A stretch of 64,000 nucleotides of DNA from Treponema_C sp050320395 (GCF_050320395.1 NZ_CP144459.1:2418001-2482000); one strand, 5' to 3'; counted from the first letter of the stretch, positions 42,858 to 50,601 are shown. Numbers and translations: made by a program. Notes: generated from the letters alone by a model not told the origin.

Positions 42858-44193
42858 GGCCCTGTAAAAATATTTGTGTAAATGGCTGAAAATATGATAC
42901 TCTAGGAGGAGTATATGACAGCCAGAAAAAACAAGAAAGAGAAGGACGCAATCGATCAGATGCTCGATCGGATTGATTTCCACGGAATGACCAAGGATGA
43001 GCTTACCGGTCAGGACGGACTATTACGTCAAATTACAAAGCGCTTTTATGAGCGGGCGTTGCAGGCAGAGCTGGATGAGCACCTCGGCTATGCAAAGCAT
43101 GACAATGCAGGGGACAACTCGGGCAACAGTAGAAACGGCTACACGGACAAGTCCGTAATCATGAACGACAACAGCACGGTAGAAATCGAGGTACCGCGCG
43201 ACCGTAATAGCACATTCGAGCCGCTGATAATCCCTAAACACGACAGACGTGCCCCCTTGTTCAACGACCAGATTATCTCGATGTACTCATTCGGGATGAG
43301 CTGCCGCGACATACAACGGCACCTGCAGAATATCTATGGGGTGGAAGTTTCACCGGAATTAATTTCTCGAGTGACCGAATCAGTCATTGAGGATGTTCGC
43401 CAGTGGCGCAATCGCCCGCTTGAGAAGTCTTACCCGATACTTTTCCTCGATGCCTTACGAGTAAACTCAAGACAGGACGGCAAGAACGTCAACAAAGCCC
43501 TGTATGTTGCTCTGGCAATAAACTGGGAAGGCAAAAAAGAGGTTTTGGGGCTGTGGCTTGCTGACACGGAAGGAGCGAAGTTCTGGATGAGTGTGCTGAC
43601 TGACATAAAGAACCGGGGTACAAATGACATTCTCATAGCCTGCATGGACGGGCTTACCGGGTTCCCCGACGCGCTCAGAGCAATTTTTCCGGACACTCAC
43701 ATCCAGCATTGCATAGTGCACATGATCCGAAGCTCGACGAAGTTTGTTTCTTACAAGGATTTGAAGCAAGTCTGCCGCGACTTGAAGGAAATCTACTGTG
43801 CAGTGAACGCAGACAGCGGACGTGAAGCGCTTGAAGATTTTGGAAAAAAATGGGACGGCAAGTACCCGATGATTTCGGCCTCATGGCAGCGTAACTGGAA
43901 CGAGCTGACGGAGTTCTTCTCGTACCCGGACAGCATCCGCCGTGTCATCTACACGACAAATGCAATTGAGAGCCTGAACTTTTCCCTGCGCAAAGTCACG
44001 CGCAATAAATCAAGTTTTCCCGATGACGATTCGATATATAAGGTGATGTACCTTGCGATTAAGAATGCGAGCGCAAAGTGGACTATGCCGATTAAGGAAT
44101 GGGGACCGGCGGTCAACCAGTTCGCTATCCTTTTTGAGGGACGCTTTCCACTTTGTTAGGAAATGCCATTTACACAGATTTTGTGACAGGCTC
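42858..44193 (+). mobile_element. IS256-family insertion sequence, complete
   Basis: 1336 bp. Ends carry related inverted repeats: left GGCCCTGTAAAAATATTTG..., right reverse complement GAGCCTGTCACAAAATCTG..., both continuing TGTAAATGGC. The element is flanked by CTTTTTTT at 42850-42857 and 44194-44201, an 8-bp target duplication as expected for IS256. It carries one transposase gene. Element and duplication look intact, so insertion appears recent. Confidence 0.85.
42915..44159 (+). CDS. IS256-family transposase
   Basis: 414 residues, the usual length. The catalytic DDE residues are in LFLDALRVNSR (about D177), ACMDGLTGFPDAL (about D244) and TTNAIESLNFSLRKVTR (about E352). Other family blocks are HLGYAKHDNAGDNSGNSRNGY, IEVPRDRNSTFEPLIIPK and IQHCIVHMIRSSTKFVSYKD. 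It catalyses cut-and-copy transposition of this element. No frameshift is seen, so it should be active. Preceded by AGGAGG. Confidence 0.95.
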   Translation: MTARKNKKEKDAIDQMLDRIDFHGMTKDELTGQDGLLRQITKRFYERALQAELDEHLGYAKHDNAGDNSGNSRNGYTDKSVIMNDNSTVEIEVPRDRNSTFEPLIIPKHDRRAPLFNDQIISMYSFGMSCRDIQRHLQNIYGVEVSPELISRVTESVIEDVRQWRNRPLEKSYPILFLDALRVNSRQDGKNVNKALYVALAINWEGKKEVLGLWLADTEGAKFWMSVLTDIKNRGTNDILIACMDGLTGFPDALRAIFPDTHIQHCIVHMIRSSTKFVSYKDLKQVCRDLKEIYCAVNADSGREALEDFGKKWDGKYPMISASWQRNWNELTEFFSYPDSIRRVIYTTNAIESLNFSLRKVTRNKSSFPDDDSIYKVMYLAIKNASAKWTMPIKEWGPAVNQFAILFEGRFPLC

Positions 44194-44473
44194 CTTTTTT
44201 TTGCCGATTTTCGCTTTCAGCTGCCGGAAACTCTTTTACGGCCGAGGATTCTTGTGCTACCGAGCGTTTTAATTCATCAAGCAATTCATCGATATTTCCG
44301 ATACTCGCAATCGCCTTGGAAAAAGCCTGTTCTTCGTCCAGCCCGCCGGCAACCAGCTTGTCGTATTTGTCCGACACATTGTTTTCGATTTCTTCTTTTA
44401 ATTCCATCGCTTCGCGCGTATTGGGCGCATTCCTGAAAATAAAGTTTACATATTCCGCTATTTTTTTGCTCAT
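44156..44473 (-). pseudogene. N-terminal half of HAAS-membrane gene with IS-derived tail
   Basis: Reads 105 residues from ATG 44473 (overlapping the padR stop). Residues 1-93 form a HAAS-type domain: KKIAEYVNFIFRNAPNTREAMELKEEIENNV, then AGGLDEEQAFSKAIASIGNIDELLDELKR. The last 12 residues (GACHKICVNGIS) come from the insertion sequence. The native gene continued into the 126-residue membrane part at 42461. HAAS proteins are small membrane-bound regulators that act with PadR. The fragment lacks its membrane segments, so it is probably non-functional. Confidence 0.8.
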
Positions 44474-44802
44474 TTTATTCCTCCGATAATCGAATCGATT
44501 ATTTTTTTTCCGTTTTCCCATTCTTCTTTTAGAAAGCCCAAAGCCGCCTTTCCCAAAGGGGTAATCGCATAATACTTTCTGCGCGCTCCGCTGGTTTCGT
44601 CTCCCCAATACGAGGTAATCGAACCCTGCTGTTCCAAGCGTTTAAAGGCGGTATAGAGAGTCGCTTCTTTTAATTCCAACAAGCCGCCGCTTCTGAGAAC
44701 TATTTGATTGTTTAACTCGTAGCCGTAGTTATCGCCTTCGGCAAGCAGGGAAAGAATGATGGTTTCGGTATTGCCGCGCAATAAATCCGATGCAATAGAC
44801 AT
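44470..44802 (-). CDS. PadR-family transcriptional regulator
   Basis: 110 residues. IASDLLRGNTETIILSLLAEGDNYGYELNNQI, then ELKEATLYTAFKRLEQQGSITSYWGDE and GARRKYYAITPLGKAAL are the complete PadR winged helix. Such repressors control the adjacent HAAS and DUF4097 genes. It is the first gene of the operon on the minus strand. GCGGAGG precedes its ATG. Confidence 0.92.
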   Translation of the reverse strand: MSIASDLLRGNTETIILSLLAEGDNYGYELNNQIVLRSGGLLELKEATLYTAFKRLEQQGSITSYWGDETSGARRKYYAITPLGKAALGFLKEEWENGKKIIDSIIGGIK

Positions 44803-44908
44803 GGCACCTCCGCTTCGACAGTATCATAGCACAAAGTACCTCGCCTGTCAATGTAATTCACAAAAATATGTATCTCAAAATATTTTTACATAAAATAACG
44901 TAATTATA

Positions 44909-44937
44909 TTGACATTATAAATAAAAATACGCATAAT
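44909..44937 (+). promoter_or_regulatory. Promoter of the RelB/YoeB pair
   Basis: TTGACA (44909-44914), 17-bp spacer and CATAAT (44932-44937). Surrounding AATTATA/TATAATT-like half-sites may be the antitoxin operator. Confidence 0.65.
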
Positions 44938-44957
44938 TATAGATATGGAGGTTCGGC

Positions 44958-45227
44958 ATGGCTCAAATAAATGTTAATATTCGTATGGATTCCGATGTAA
45001 AAAAAGAAGCGGAACAGCTTTTTGACAGTCTGGGAATGAATATGACAACGGCATTTAATATTTTTATCCGCCAATCATTAAGAATCGGCGGTATACCGTT
45101 TAAAATTATGAGTGATGACAGAGGCTTTTACAATAAATACAACCAAAGAAAACTCAGTGCCGCAGCCAAACGAATGAATGAAGGTAAATATGTGATACAT
45201 GAAATAGAGGAAGACGCAAATGATTAA
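44958..45227 (+). CDS. relB: RelB/DinJ-family antitoxin
   Basis: 89 residues, MAQINVNIRMDSDVKKEAEQLF with FDSLGMNMTTAFNIFIRQSL, the ribbon-helix-helix of the RelB/DinJ family; the C-terminal part folds on the toxin. GGAGG upstream. It overlaps the toxin gene by 8 bp. Autorepression at the promoter just upstream is typical. Confidence 0.9.
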   Translation: MAQINVNIRMDSDVKKEAEQLFDSLGMNMTTAFNIFIRQSLRIGGIPFKIMSDDRGFYNKYNQRKLSAAAKRMNEGKYVIHEIEEDAND

Positions 45228-45483
45228 AGCCTGGGACGAAGAAGCTTGGGCAGATTATATTCATTGGCAAACGGAAGATAAAAGAACATTAAAAAGAATC
45301 AATCAACTGATCAAAGATATTGAGAGAAACGGTCATAGCGGTTTAGGAAAACCGGAACCGTTAAAAGGAAACTTATCGGGATTTTGGAGCCGTAGAATCG
45401 ATGAACGAAATCGATTGGTTTATAGGATAGCAGGAGACGAAATCCAAATCATTCAGTGTAGAACTCACTACGGTGAAAAATAA
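45220..45483 (+). CDS. yoeB: YoeB-family toxin (mRNA endonuclease)
   Basis: 87 residues. Catalytic pattern Glu in KPEPLK, Arg in RRIDERNRLVYR and His in CRTHYGEK, as in Txe/YoeB. These toxins cut mRNA in the ribosomal A site. Coupled to the RelB-like antitoxin, an unusual but known partner type. Complete length. Confidence 0.92.
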   Translation: MIKAWDEEAWADYIHWQTEDKRTLKRINQLIKDIERNGHSGLGKPEPLKGNLSGFWSRRIDERNRLVYRIAGDEIQIIQCRTHYGEK

Positions 45484-45557
45484 ATATTGCTTAATATTGT
45501 TTATAAAATTTCATGTTTGTGCAACAGACATATTTACAATAAAGCCCTACCGGCACC

Positions 45558-45587
45558 TTGATTATTATAAGTACAATTGTATATACT
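45558..45587 (+). promoter_or_regulatory. vapB promoter with palindromic operator
   Basis: TTGATT (45558-45563), 18-bp spacer and TATACT (45582-45587). A perfect palindrome TACAATTGTA (45572-45581) lies in the spacer and is a likely VapBC operator. Confidence 0.6.
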
Positions 45588-45605
45588 TTACACGGAGGAA
45601 CCGAT

Positions 45606-45836
45606 ATGCTTGCAACAAAGGTATTTACAAGCGGCAACAGTCAAGCCGTCAGAATTCCGAAAGAATATCAACTGGATGAAACCGAGTTGTACATAAAAAA
45701 AATCGGCTCAACTATTATTCTATACCCGAAAACAAACCGCTGGTCCAATCTGGAGCGGAGTTTTACCGAGTTTTCCGATGATTTTATGCAGGACGGAAGA
45801 AACCAGCCCGGAATACAGATAAGAGAAGATTTTTAA
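45606..45836 (+). CDS. vapB: VapB antitoxin (AbrB type)
   Basis: 76 residues from ATG 45606 (CGGAGGA 6 nt upstream). MLATKVFTSGNSQAVRIPKEYQLDETELYIKKIG is the swapped-hairpin AbrB DNA-binding domain of VapB. The C-terminal segment FTEFSDDFMQDGRNQPGIQIREDF binds the toxin in intact pairs. Its stop overlaps the start of a truncated vapC. Confidence 0.9.
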   Translation: MLATKVFTSGNSQAVRIPKEYQLDETELYIKKIGSTIILYPKTNRWSNLERSFTEFSDDFMQDGRNQPGIQIREDF

Positions 45837-46012
45837 TGTATTTATTGGATACCAATATTTGTATTTTTCTTATCAAAAATAAATATCCCACCCTTAGAAA
45901 GCGCATTATACAGTGCAACCCCAATGAAGTGTTTTTATCATCGATCAGTGTTGCGGAAATGGAGTACGGAGCCGCAAAAAGTGCATATCGCGAAAAAAAT
46001 GACAATCCATGA
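45836..46012 (+). pseudogene. vapC: Truncated vapC
   Basis: 58 residues, MYLLDTNICIFLIKNKYPTL then FLSSISVAEMEYGAAKSAYREKN, the N-terminal half of a VapC PIN toxin (usually about 130). It holds the first Asp and the Glu but stops in the start of the next gene, so the later catalytic Asp residues are absent. Non-functional as a toxin. Confidence 0.85.
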
Positions 46013-46775
46013 ATTCGGAACGGAGCATAACGATACCATACTCATGTTTCACCCTCTGGGCGTATGGTGGGATATTTTTGAATACGTCATACCGACTCTT
46101 GAAAAAGAATATCATCTTGTAATTCCCGCAATGCCCGGTCTTGACCCCGACAGGCCGGAAAGCACGTACACAAGCGTCGAAGATATTGCTTCCGAAGCCG
46201 CAAAGCTGCTTATAGAGCGCGGGCAAAAACGCATTGCCTGCCTGTTCGGCTGTTCGATGGGCGGAGGCGTTGTCACCCGGATGCTTGCGGAACAAAAAAT
46301 TGAAGCGGACTGCGCGGTTATTGACGGCGGCATCACACCCTATCAGCTGCCCAAACCGCTGACCTATCTTATCGGCGTTCGCGACTGGTGCATGCTTATG
46401 ATAGGGAAACATGCAAGCCTTAAAGCACTGCGGAGGATGGTTGACCCCGAAAAATTCTCGGACGATGATGTCGCATATATTCGAAAAGTGTTTGCCTCGA
46501 TGAGTTCAAAAACAATATGGCGCGCATTTTATTCGTGCAACAATTACTCTATGCCGCAACCCGTACCGCAGCCGCCCTGCCCCGTACAATACCGCTACGG
46601 CGAAGCGGAAAAAAAAGCACGTGCATGGGATATCGCCTATATTAAAAAGACCTTCCCTACAACCGAATTCGTCGAAGTTCCCGGCCAAGGCCATGGAGAA
46701 TCCTTTACCCTCCACCCCGAACAATTTTGCAAAGACTTAAGCGGCTTTATTAAAAAGAGTAAGGGTGTAAAATAA
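45999..46775 (+). CDS. Alpha/beta hydrolase
   Basis: 258 residues from ATG 45999. The oxyanion and nucleophile pattern is FHPLGVWWDIFEYVIPTLEK, then LFGCSMGGGVVTRMLAEQ (Ser in G-C-S-M-G) and the late PGQGHGESFTLHPEQF with the catalytic His. It is a small serine hydrolase of unknown substrate. Its start lies inside the truncated vapC and it has no Shine-Dalgarno, so its original promoter and ribosome site were lost at the junction. Confidence 0.8.
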   Translation: MTIHEFGTEHNDTILMFHPLGVWWDIFEYVIPTLEKEYHLVIPAMPGLDPDRPESTYTSVEDIASEAAKLLIERGQKRIACLFGCSMGGGVVTRMLAEQKIEADCAVIDGGITPYQLPKPLTYLIGVRDWCMLMIGKHASLKALRRMVDPEKFSDDDVAYIRKVFASMSSKTIWRAFYSCNNYSMPQPVPQPPCPVQYRYGEAEKKARAWDIAYIKKTFPTTEFVEVPGQGHGESFTLHPEQFCKDLSGFIKKSKGVK

Positions 46776-46878
46776 GAGGGTAAGTAAACGTCCGAAACAG
46801 CGCCGCTTAGTTTAATGCGCAAATCATAAATTTTCTCTCAATAAATTTTAAAATTAATGTTAAATTTCTGAAAATATG

Positions 46879-46889
46879 CTATAGTATAG
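46879..46889 (+). promoter_or_regulatory. Palindrome before an antitoxin gene
   Basis: CTATAGTATAG is a perfect 11-bp palindrome containing TATAGT, 16 bp before the antitoxin ATG; likely an operator/-10 of this pair. Confidence 0.45.
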
Positions 46890-46905
46890 GGAGACGGAGG
46901 TATGA

Positions 46906-47118
46906 ATGTCTTACGAAGTTTTGGAAAAACAAATCAGGGCTTTACCGGAAGCGGCATTGGAAGAAGTTTCCGTATATCTGAATAAAATCGAGAGCATTTA
47001 TCAGTCTAAAAAATCCGTTGATTTTGCCTTTGTCGATAACATATTCGGTACTCTGTCGGATTCGGAAGCGGATGAACTGCGTTCCTGCTGCGGACTCAAA
47101 TTCAGGGAACACACATGA
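46906..47118 (+). CDS. Antitoxin of a truncated PIN pair
   Basis: 70 residues with GGAGG upstream. N-terminal helix MSYEVLEKQIRALPEAALEEVSVYLNKIE and the DNIFGTLSDSEADELR tail resemble DUF2281/RelB-like antitoxins of VapC pairs. ATGA overlap with the next gene. Its toxin is truncated. Confidence 0.65.
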   Translation: MSYEVLEKQIRALPEAALEEVSVYLNKIESIYQSKKSVDFAFVDNIFGTLSDSEADELRSCCGLKFREHT

Positions 47119-47216
47119 CCTACTTCCTTGATACAAATGTAATCATTGATTTATTGAACGGTCATTCAAGCGTACTTGCAACATTTAAAAACACATATAC
47201 TTTCGAGTCCGTCTGA
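47115..47216 (+). pseudogene. Truncated PIN-domain toxin
   Basis: 33 residues, MTYFLDTNVIIDLLNGHSS then TFKNTYTFESV, only the first PIN motif (Asp in FLDTN). The frame ends at a junction and no downstream continuation is visible. Non-functional. Confidence 0.8.
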
Positions 47217-47265
47217 AAGATATCCGGCTTGTAAATTGGGTCGAATAACCAAGGAGATTCAGCTT

Positions 47266-47724
47266 TCAAAGCACAACACCCGTTCCGAATCTCCGATTTA
47301 CGAGTTTTTTCCATCGGCGCTGCCGATAATAAAAAAAGCAGCGTGCAAATAAAACAACGGGAAGAGTCAACAGTCCCGCATCTATATCAATGCAGTCGGA
47401 ATACAGGGCCTGTGCTTCTCCCGCCTCTTGAATCCGGATAAGATGATGCCATTTCGAAATCAGCTTGCTGTGTCCCCTGTCATGCACTGTCATATTCGCT
47501 GTATCAAGCTGAATGTTTATATATTGAGAGCCTAAAGGTACAAAACCTAAAAAATACATGTTCATTAAATACTGCCCGTCTTTCCACAGAGCACCGACTG
47601 TACAATCGCGCGGTACAAAGCGTACCAAGGGTTTTGCTACATAAAAGAAGTTTTCCGTCTTTTGAACTTCTTTAAACAACTTCCGTGCGGAACAATTAAA
47701 TATGCTTTGAATATAAACTTTCAT
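47266..47724 (-). CDS. SRPBCC-like hypothetical protein
   Basis: 152 residues with GGGGAG upstream. N-terminal MKVYIQSIFNCSARKLFKEVQKTENFFYVAKPLVRF and later GTALWKDGQ-type strands resemble the SRPBCC/START helix-grip fold. It has a hydrophobic stretch near residues 115-130. No catalytic residues are identifiable. Function unknown. Confidence 0.6.
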   Translation of the reverse strand: MKVYIQSIFNCSARKLFKEVQKTENFFYVAKPLVRFVPRDCTVGALWKDGQYLMNMYFLGFVPLGSQYINIQLDTANMTVHDRGHSKLISKWHHLIRIQEAGEAQALYSDCIDIDAGLLTLPVVLFARCFFYYRQRRWKKLVNRRFGTGVVL

Positions 47725-47836
47725 TTTCTCCCCTGCCTTATCGGTATTTCTCCGTATTTAATCCTAAAGTATCCTCTTACTGTTTACGGCTTTCCGATAC
47801 TCCGCGTTCTTTACTTTTTTTCGATAATCCCCTAAA

Positions 47837-48436
47837 CTACACGCTCACCCTTCTTTTTTTACCGTTTTCAACAATAATTGCTTCGGAATTATTGATAGCA
47901 TCGATATTTAGATCAGGATACTCTTCAAGAATCTGCCGAGAACATTTTGTGAATGGCGGACACAGGTAATGAGGAACTACATAAAAATCAATCAAATTCA
48001 AACCCGAATAGTCTTTTTGAGAAAAATCTTCAGGCACTTTGTCCATCGGCATAATATATGAAAGTTCTTTCGCACAAATAATAGCACCGCCGGATTCTCC
48101 TACATAGAGCTTGCCGGCCGCTAAATGCTTTTGAATCAGTGTATCTACTCCCGTCCTTCTAATCCGGTCAATCAGAAAAAACGTATTTCCGCCGGTAAAG
48201 TAAATAATATCCGCGTTTTCAAAGGCTTTTCGAATATCATCCGGAGGAGCTGATGAGATTTCAACCTCTACAATTTTTGCATTCATTTTCTTCCACAATT
48301 TTCGCGCCGAACCGACATATCCTTTGTAACTTTCATGTATAGATGCAGTCGGTATAAAAACAACATTTTTTCCCGCCGCTTCATCTTTTAATACAGCTCC
48401 TACTTTTGCAAAATGAGAACACAAAAATAATCTCAT
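47837..48436 (-). CDS. Peptidase S51-family (dipeptidase E-like) protein
   Basis: 199 residues. LFLCSHFAK at the start, KNVVFIPTASIHE, FTGGNTFFLID and the nucleophile elbow VGESGGAIICAKEL (Ser in GESGG). This is the glutaminase-like fold of alpha-aspartyl dipeptidases. It releases Asp from N-terminal Asp-X peptides in known members. AGGGAG precedes the ATG. Same strand as the DUF3795 gene. Confidence 0.85.
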   Translation of the reverse strand: MRLFLCSHFAKVGAVLKDEAAGKNVVFIPTASIHESYKGYVGSARKLWKKMNAKIVEVEISSAPPDDIRKAFENADIIYFTGGNTFFLIDRIRRTGVDTLIQKHLAAGKLYVGESGGAIICAKELSYIMPMDKVPEDFSQKDYSGLNLIDFYVVPHYLCPPFTKCSRQILEEYPDLNIDAINNSEAIIVENGKKRRVSV

Positions 48437-48473
48437 ACTATTTCTCCCTAAATCTCTAAGTCGATTTTCAATT

Positions 48474-48890
48474 TTACAATTTCATCTTTTCTTGACACTC
48501 GCTGCATTCTTTGTCATGAAGGGAAATAATACCCCCGCATTTAGGACAGGTGTATTTAGCTTTTTGCTCGTCCATAAAAACTTCTAAACCATACACTTCA
48601 ACAAAACGGCTGTTTTCTATAAGACTTGTGTGATACCGCTTGGTATAGCTTTTTTCAAGACTCTTGATCAATCTGCATGGATATTGATTACATTCAAAAC
48701 AATAAAAAAGGGCTTTTCCTTTAATACAATCTTTTATTTTACATTTTCGACAATGCTCCGGCTTTCCTTTATCGTTATTCAAACAACCGGCACAGGCTTT
48801 TTTATGATAACAATGTTTATAGCAAACTTTACAATTCATTCCGCAAGGAGCAAACATACTTATACCAATTTTTTCTTCAGGCATTTTCAT
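48474..48890 (-). CDS. DUF3795 cysteine-rich protein
   Basis: 138 residues with GGGGAG upstream. FAPCGMNCKVCYKHCYHKKACAGC and CRKCKIKDCIKGK give the cysteine pattern of DUF3795, followed by a C-terminal zinc ribbon (YTCPKCGGIISLHDKECSECQ). Such proteins bind zinc or an iron-sulphur centre; role unknown. It lies 38 bp before the peptidase gene and may share its transcript. Confidence 0.8.
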   Translation of the reverse strand: MKMPEEKIGISMFAPCGMNCKVCYKHCYHKKACAGCLNNDKGKPEHCRKCKIKDCIKGKALFYCFECNQYPCRLIKSLEKSYTKRYHTSLIENSRFVEVYGLEVFMDEQKAKYTCPKCGGIISLHDKECSECQEKMKL

Positions 48891-48984
48891 AGTTATTCTC
48901 CCCTTTCGGCAAATTATTGATTTTTATCATATCACATTTGCCGAATTTTATCAGTTAATCACATTGTATATTCGTTTCTACGAT

Positions 48985-49014
48985 TTGACAGAATGCGCAT
49001 AAAATGCGTATACT
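48985..49014 (+). promoter_or_regulatory. hicAB promoter, apparently leaderless
   Basis: TTGACA (48985-48990), 18-bp spacer and TATACT (49009-49014). GTG 49021 follows after 6 nt and no Shine-Dalgarno is present. Repeated ATGCG(C/T)AT motifs in the spacer may be HicB sites. Confidence 0.65.
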
Positions 49015-49020
49015 GTTATT

Positions 49021-49191
49021 GTGAAGCGGAAAGACTTGATAAAGAAGCTTGAAGCAAAAGGATTCATTTTTTATCGACACGGCGGTAAGCATGACATATA
49101 CAAACGCAGCTGTGATGAAGAACAGATACCGCGGCATACGGAAATAAACGAACTTTTGGCAAAAAAAATTATCAAGAAATGGACACTTTAA
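49021..49191 (+). CDS. hicA: HicA toxin
   Basis: 56 residues from GTG: KRKDLIKKLEAKGFIFYRH then GGKHDIYKRSCDEEQIPRHTEINELLAKKIIKKW. This is the double-stranded-RNA-binding-like HicA fold with the catalytic His in GGKHDIY. It cleaves mRNA when free of HicB. Start coincides with the predicted +1. Followed by hicB 41 bp later. Confidence 0.9.
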   Translation: MKRKDLIKKLEAKGFIFYRHGGKHDIYKRSCDEEQIPRHTEINELLAKKIIKKWTL

Positions 49192-49232
49192 TTCCGCTTT
49201 TTTCAAAAAAAGACATTTTCAAAGAGGGTTTT

Positions 49233-49643
49233 ATGACTGTTGTATATCCTGCAATTTTTACGCAAACCGGTGATAAAAAAGACACATATCTGGTAAGTAT
49301 CCCCGACTTGGATGGAGCAACGGAAGGACACGGACTTGCCGATGCAATCGGTATGGCTAAAGATTATGTAGGTAACGCATTGTACGACAAATCGGTACTG
49401 CCTGCCGCACGTGCACTCAAAGATATCGATGTGCAAAACAGTGAATTTGCACAAGCCGGACCTTCCTTTGTGTCTCTTATCGATGTTGATTTGGAAGCTT
49501 TTAGGAGAATGGAAAAAAGCCGCAATGTACGACGCAATATCACCCTCCCCGAATGGCTTGATGATATGGCAACGGCGGCAAAAATAAACGTTTCGGCAGT
49601 TACACAATCCGCTCTTAAAGAGCGATTGGGCGTATCGTCCTAA
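49233..49643 (+). CDS. hicB: HicB antitoxin
   Basis: 136 residues from ATG 49233 (AGAGGG upstream). TVVYPAIFTQTGDKKDTYLVSIPDLDGATEGHGLADAI is the degenerate RNase H fold of HicB; the C-terminal IRRNITLPEWLDDMATAAKINVSAVTQSALKE is a ribbon-helix-helix or HTH DNA-binding part. It represses the operon and binds HicA. Confidence 0.9.
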   Translation: MTVVYPAIFTQTGDKKDTYLVSIPDLDGATEGHGLADAIGMAKDYVGNALYDKSVLPAARALKDIDVQNSEFAQAGPSFVSLIDVDLEAFRRMEKSRNVRRNITLPEWLDDMATAAKINVSAVTQSALKERLGVSS

Positions 49644-49672
49644 ACTGAAGAATTCCGCCCTAAAATAACCAC

Positions 49673-49734
49673 TTGCATAAAACCTATATATAGTATATTA
49701 TTATAGCACCTTTATTCCCTGTTCAGCGGGAATA
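49673..49734 (+). promoter_or_regulatory. secG promoter and leader hairpin
   Basis: TTGCAT (49673-49678), 17-bp spacer and TATTAT (49696-49701). A hairpin TATTCCC/GGGAATA (49713-49719, 49728-49734) starts at the predicted 5-prime end of the transcript and is followed by a T-run that overlaps the Shine-Dalgarno region. Confidence 0.6.
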
Positions 49735-49752
49735 ACTTTTTTGGAGAAGTTC

Positions 49753-50133
49753 ATGACTGTCATCGGAATTATTTTACTGATTGCATTTGTTATCGTATGT
49801 ATTTTGCTTGTAGGAATCGTCCTCATTCAAAGTGAAGCGGGAGACGGACTGGGCGGCTTGTTCGGCAATGCCAATTCCGCAGCCTTCGGTTCGCGTTCGC
49901 AAACGGTTATTACCAAAACCACCTATGTGCTTGTAACCATGTTTTTTATTACAAGCTTTGTTTTGGCCTTTTTGAACAAGACTCCGAGCGTAGGAGACTT
50001 GGAGGATGCAGCCCGTCAAACCCAAAGCACGGAAAAATCCGCCGAAGGCGGAGCATATTGGCTCGATAAAGACGATTCGGCAGGCGCTTTACCCGAACCC
50101 GCACAGGCAGCTCCGGTACAGGACGGTCAATAA
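49753..50133 (+). CDS. secG: Preprotein translocase subunit SecG
   Basis: 126 residues from ATG 49753 (TTGGAG 6 nt upstream). Two membrane helices flank the loop LIQSEAGDGLGGLFGNANSAAFGSRSQTVITK, the SecG signature. The C-terminal tail (about 50 residues, proline-alanine rich) is longer than in E. coli. Part of the SecYEG export channel in the inner membrane. The stop overlaps the next start by one base. Confidence 0.92.
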   Translation: MTVIGIILLIAFVIVCILLVGIVLIQSEAGDGLGGLFGNANSAAFGSRSQTVITKTTYVLVTMFFITSFVLAFLNKTPSVGDLEDAARQTQSTEKSAEGGAYWLDKDDSAGALPEPAQAAPVQDGQ

Positions 50134-50594
50134 TGCTTTTAAGCAAGGTGTTTAACCCGAAGGCCGTAAACATCGACCTGCAAAGCGAAGATAAAGACGA
50201 AGTTTTTGAAGAACTGATTGAAGAGCTGGTAAACGTTAATCCGTCCCTTGACCGTGCGGCCGCCTTGGATGCCGTACGGGAGCGCGAATCGAAGATGAGT
50301 ACCGGTATTATGAGCGGCATTGCGGTTCCCCACGGAAAAACAAGTGCCGTAAAAGATGTACGCGGTGCCGTCGGCATTTCACGTACCGGAATCGATTACG
50401 ATGCCTTGGACGGAAAACCCGTTCATTTGGTATTTATGCTTTTATCTTCGCCGGAAAGTTCGGAACTCCACTTGCGCGTCTTAAAACGCCTTGCAAGAAT
50501 TCTTCAAAACCCCAAATTCTACAACGCTCTTATGGAACAGACAAATCCCGAAGCGGTGTATGATTTAATCTGCAAATACGAAACGGATTTATAA
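50133..50594 (+). CDS. PTS EIIA-Ntr/fructose-type protein
   Basis: 153 residues. The phosphorylatable His is in GIAVPHGKTSAV (about residue 68), preceded by RERESKMSTGIMSG and followed by VHLVFMLLSSPESSELHLRVLKRLARIL. It belongs to the EIIA(Fru/Ntr) superfamily. In treponemes such PtsN-like proteins act in signalling, probably with HPr/HPr kinase, rather than in sugar uptake. One-base overlap with secG. Confidence 0.9.
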   Translation: MLLSKVFNPKAVNIDLQSEDKDEVFEELIEELVNVNPSLDRAAALDAVRERESKMSTGIMSGIAVPHGKTSAVKDVRGAVGISRTGIDYDALDGKPVHLVFMLLSSPESSELHLRVLKRLARILQNPKFYNALMEQTNPEAVYDLICKYETDL

Positions 50595-50601
50595 CAGCCT
50601 T

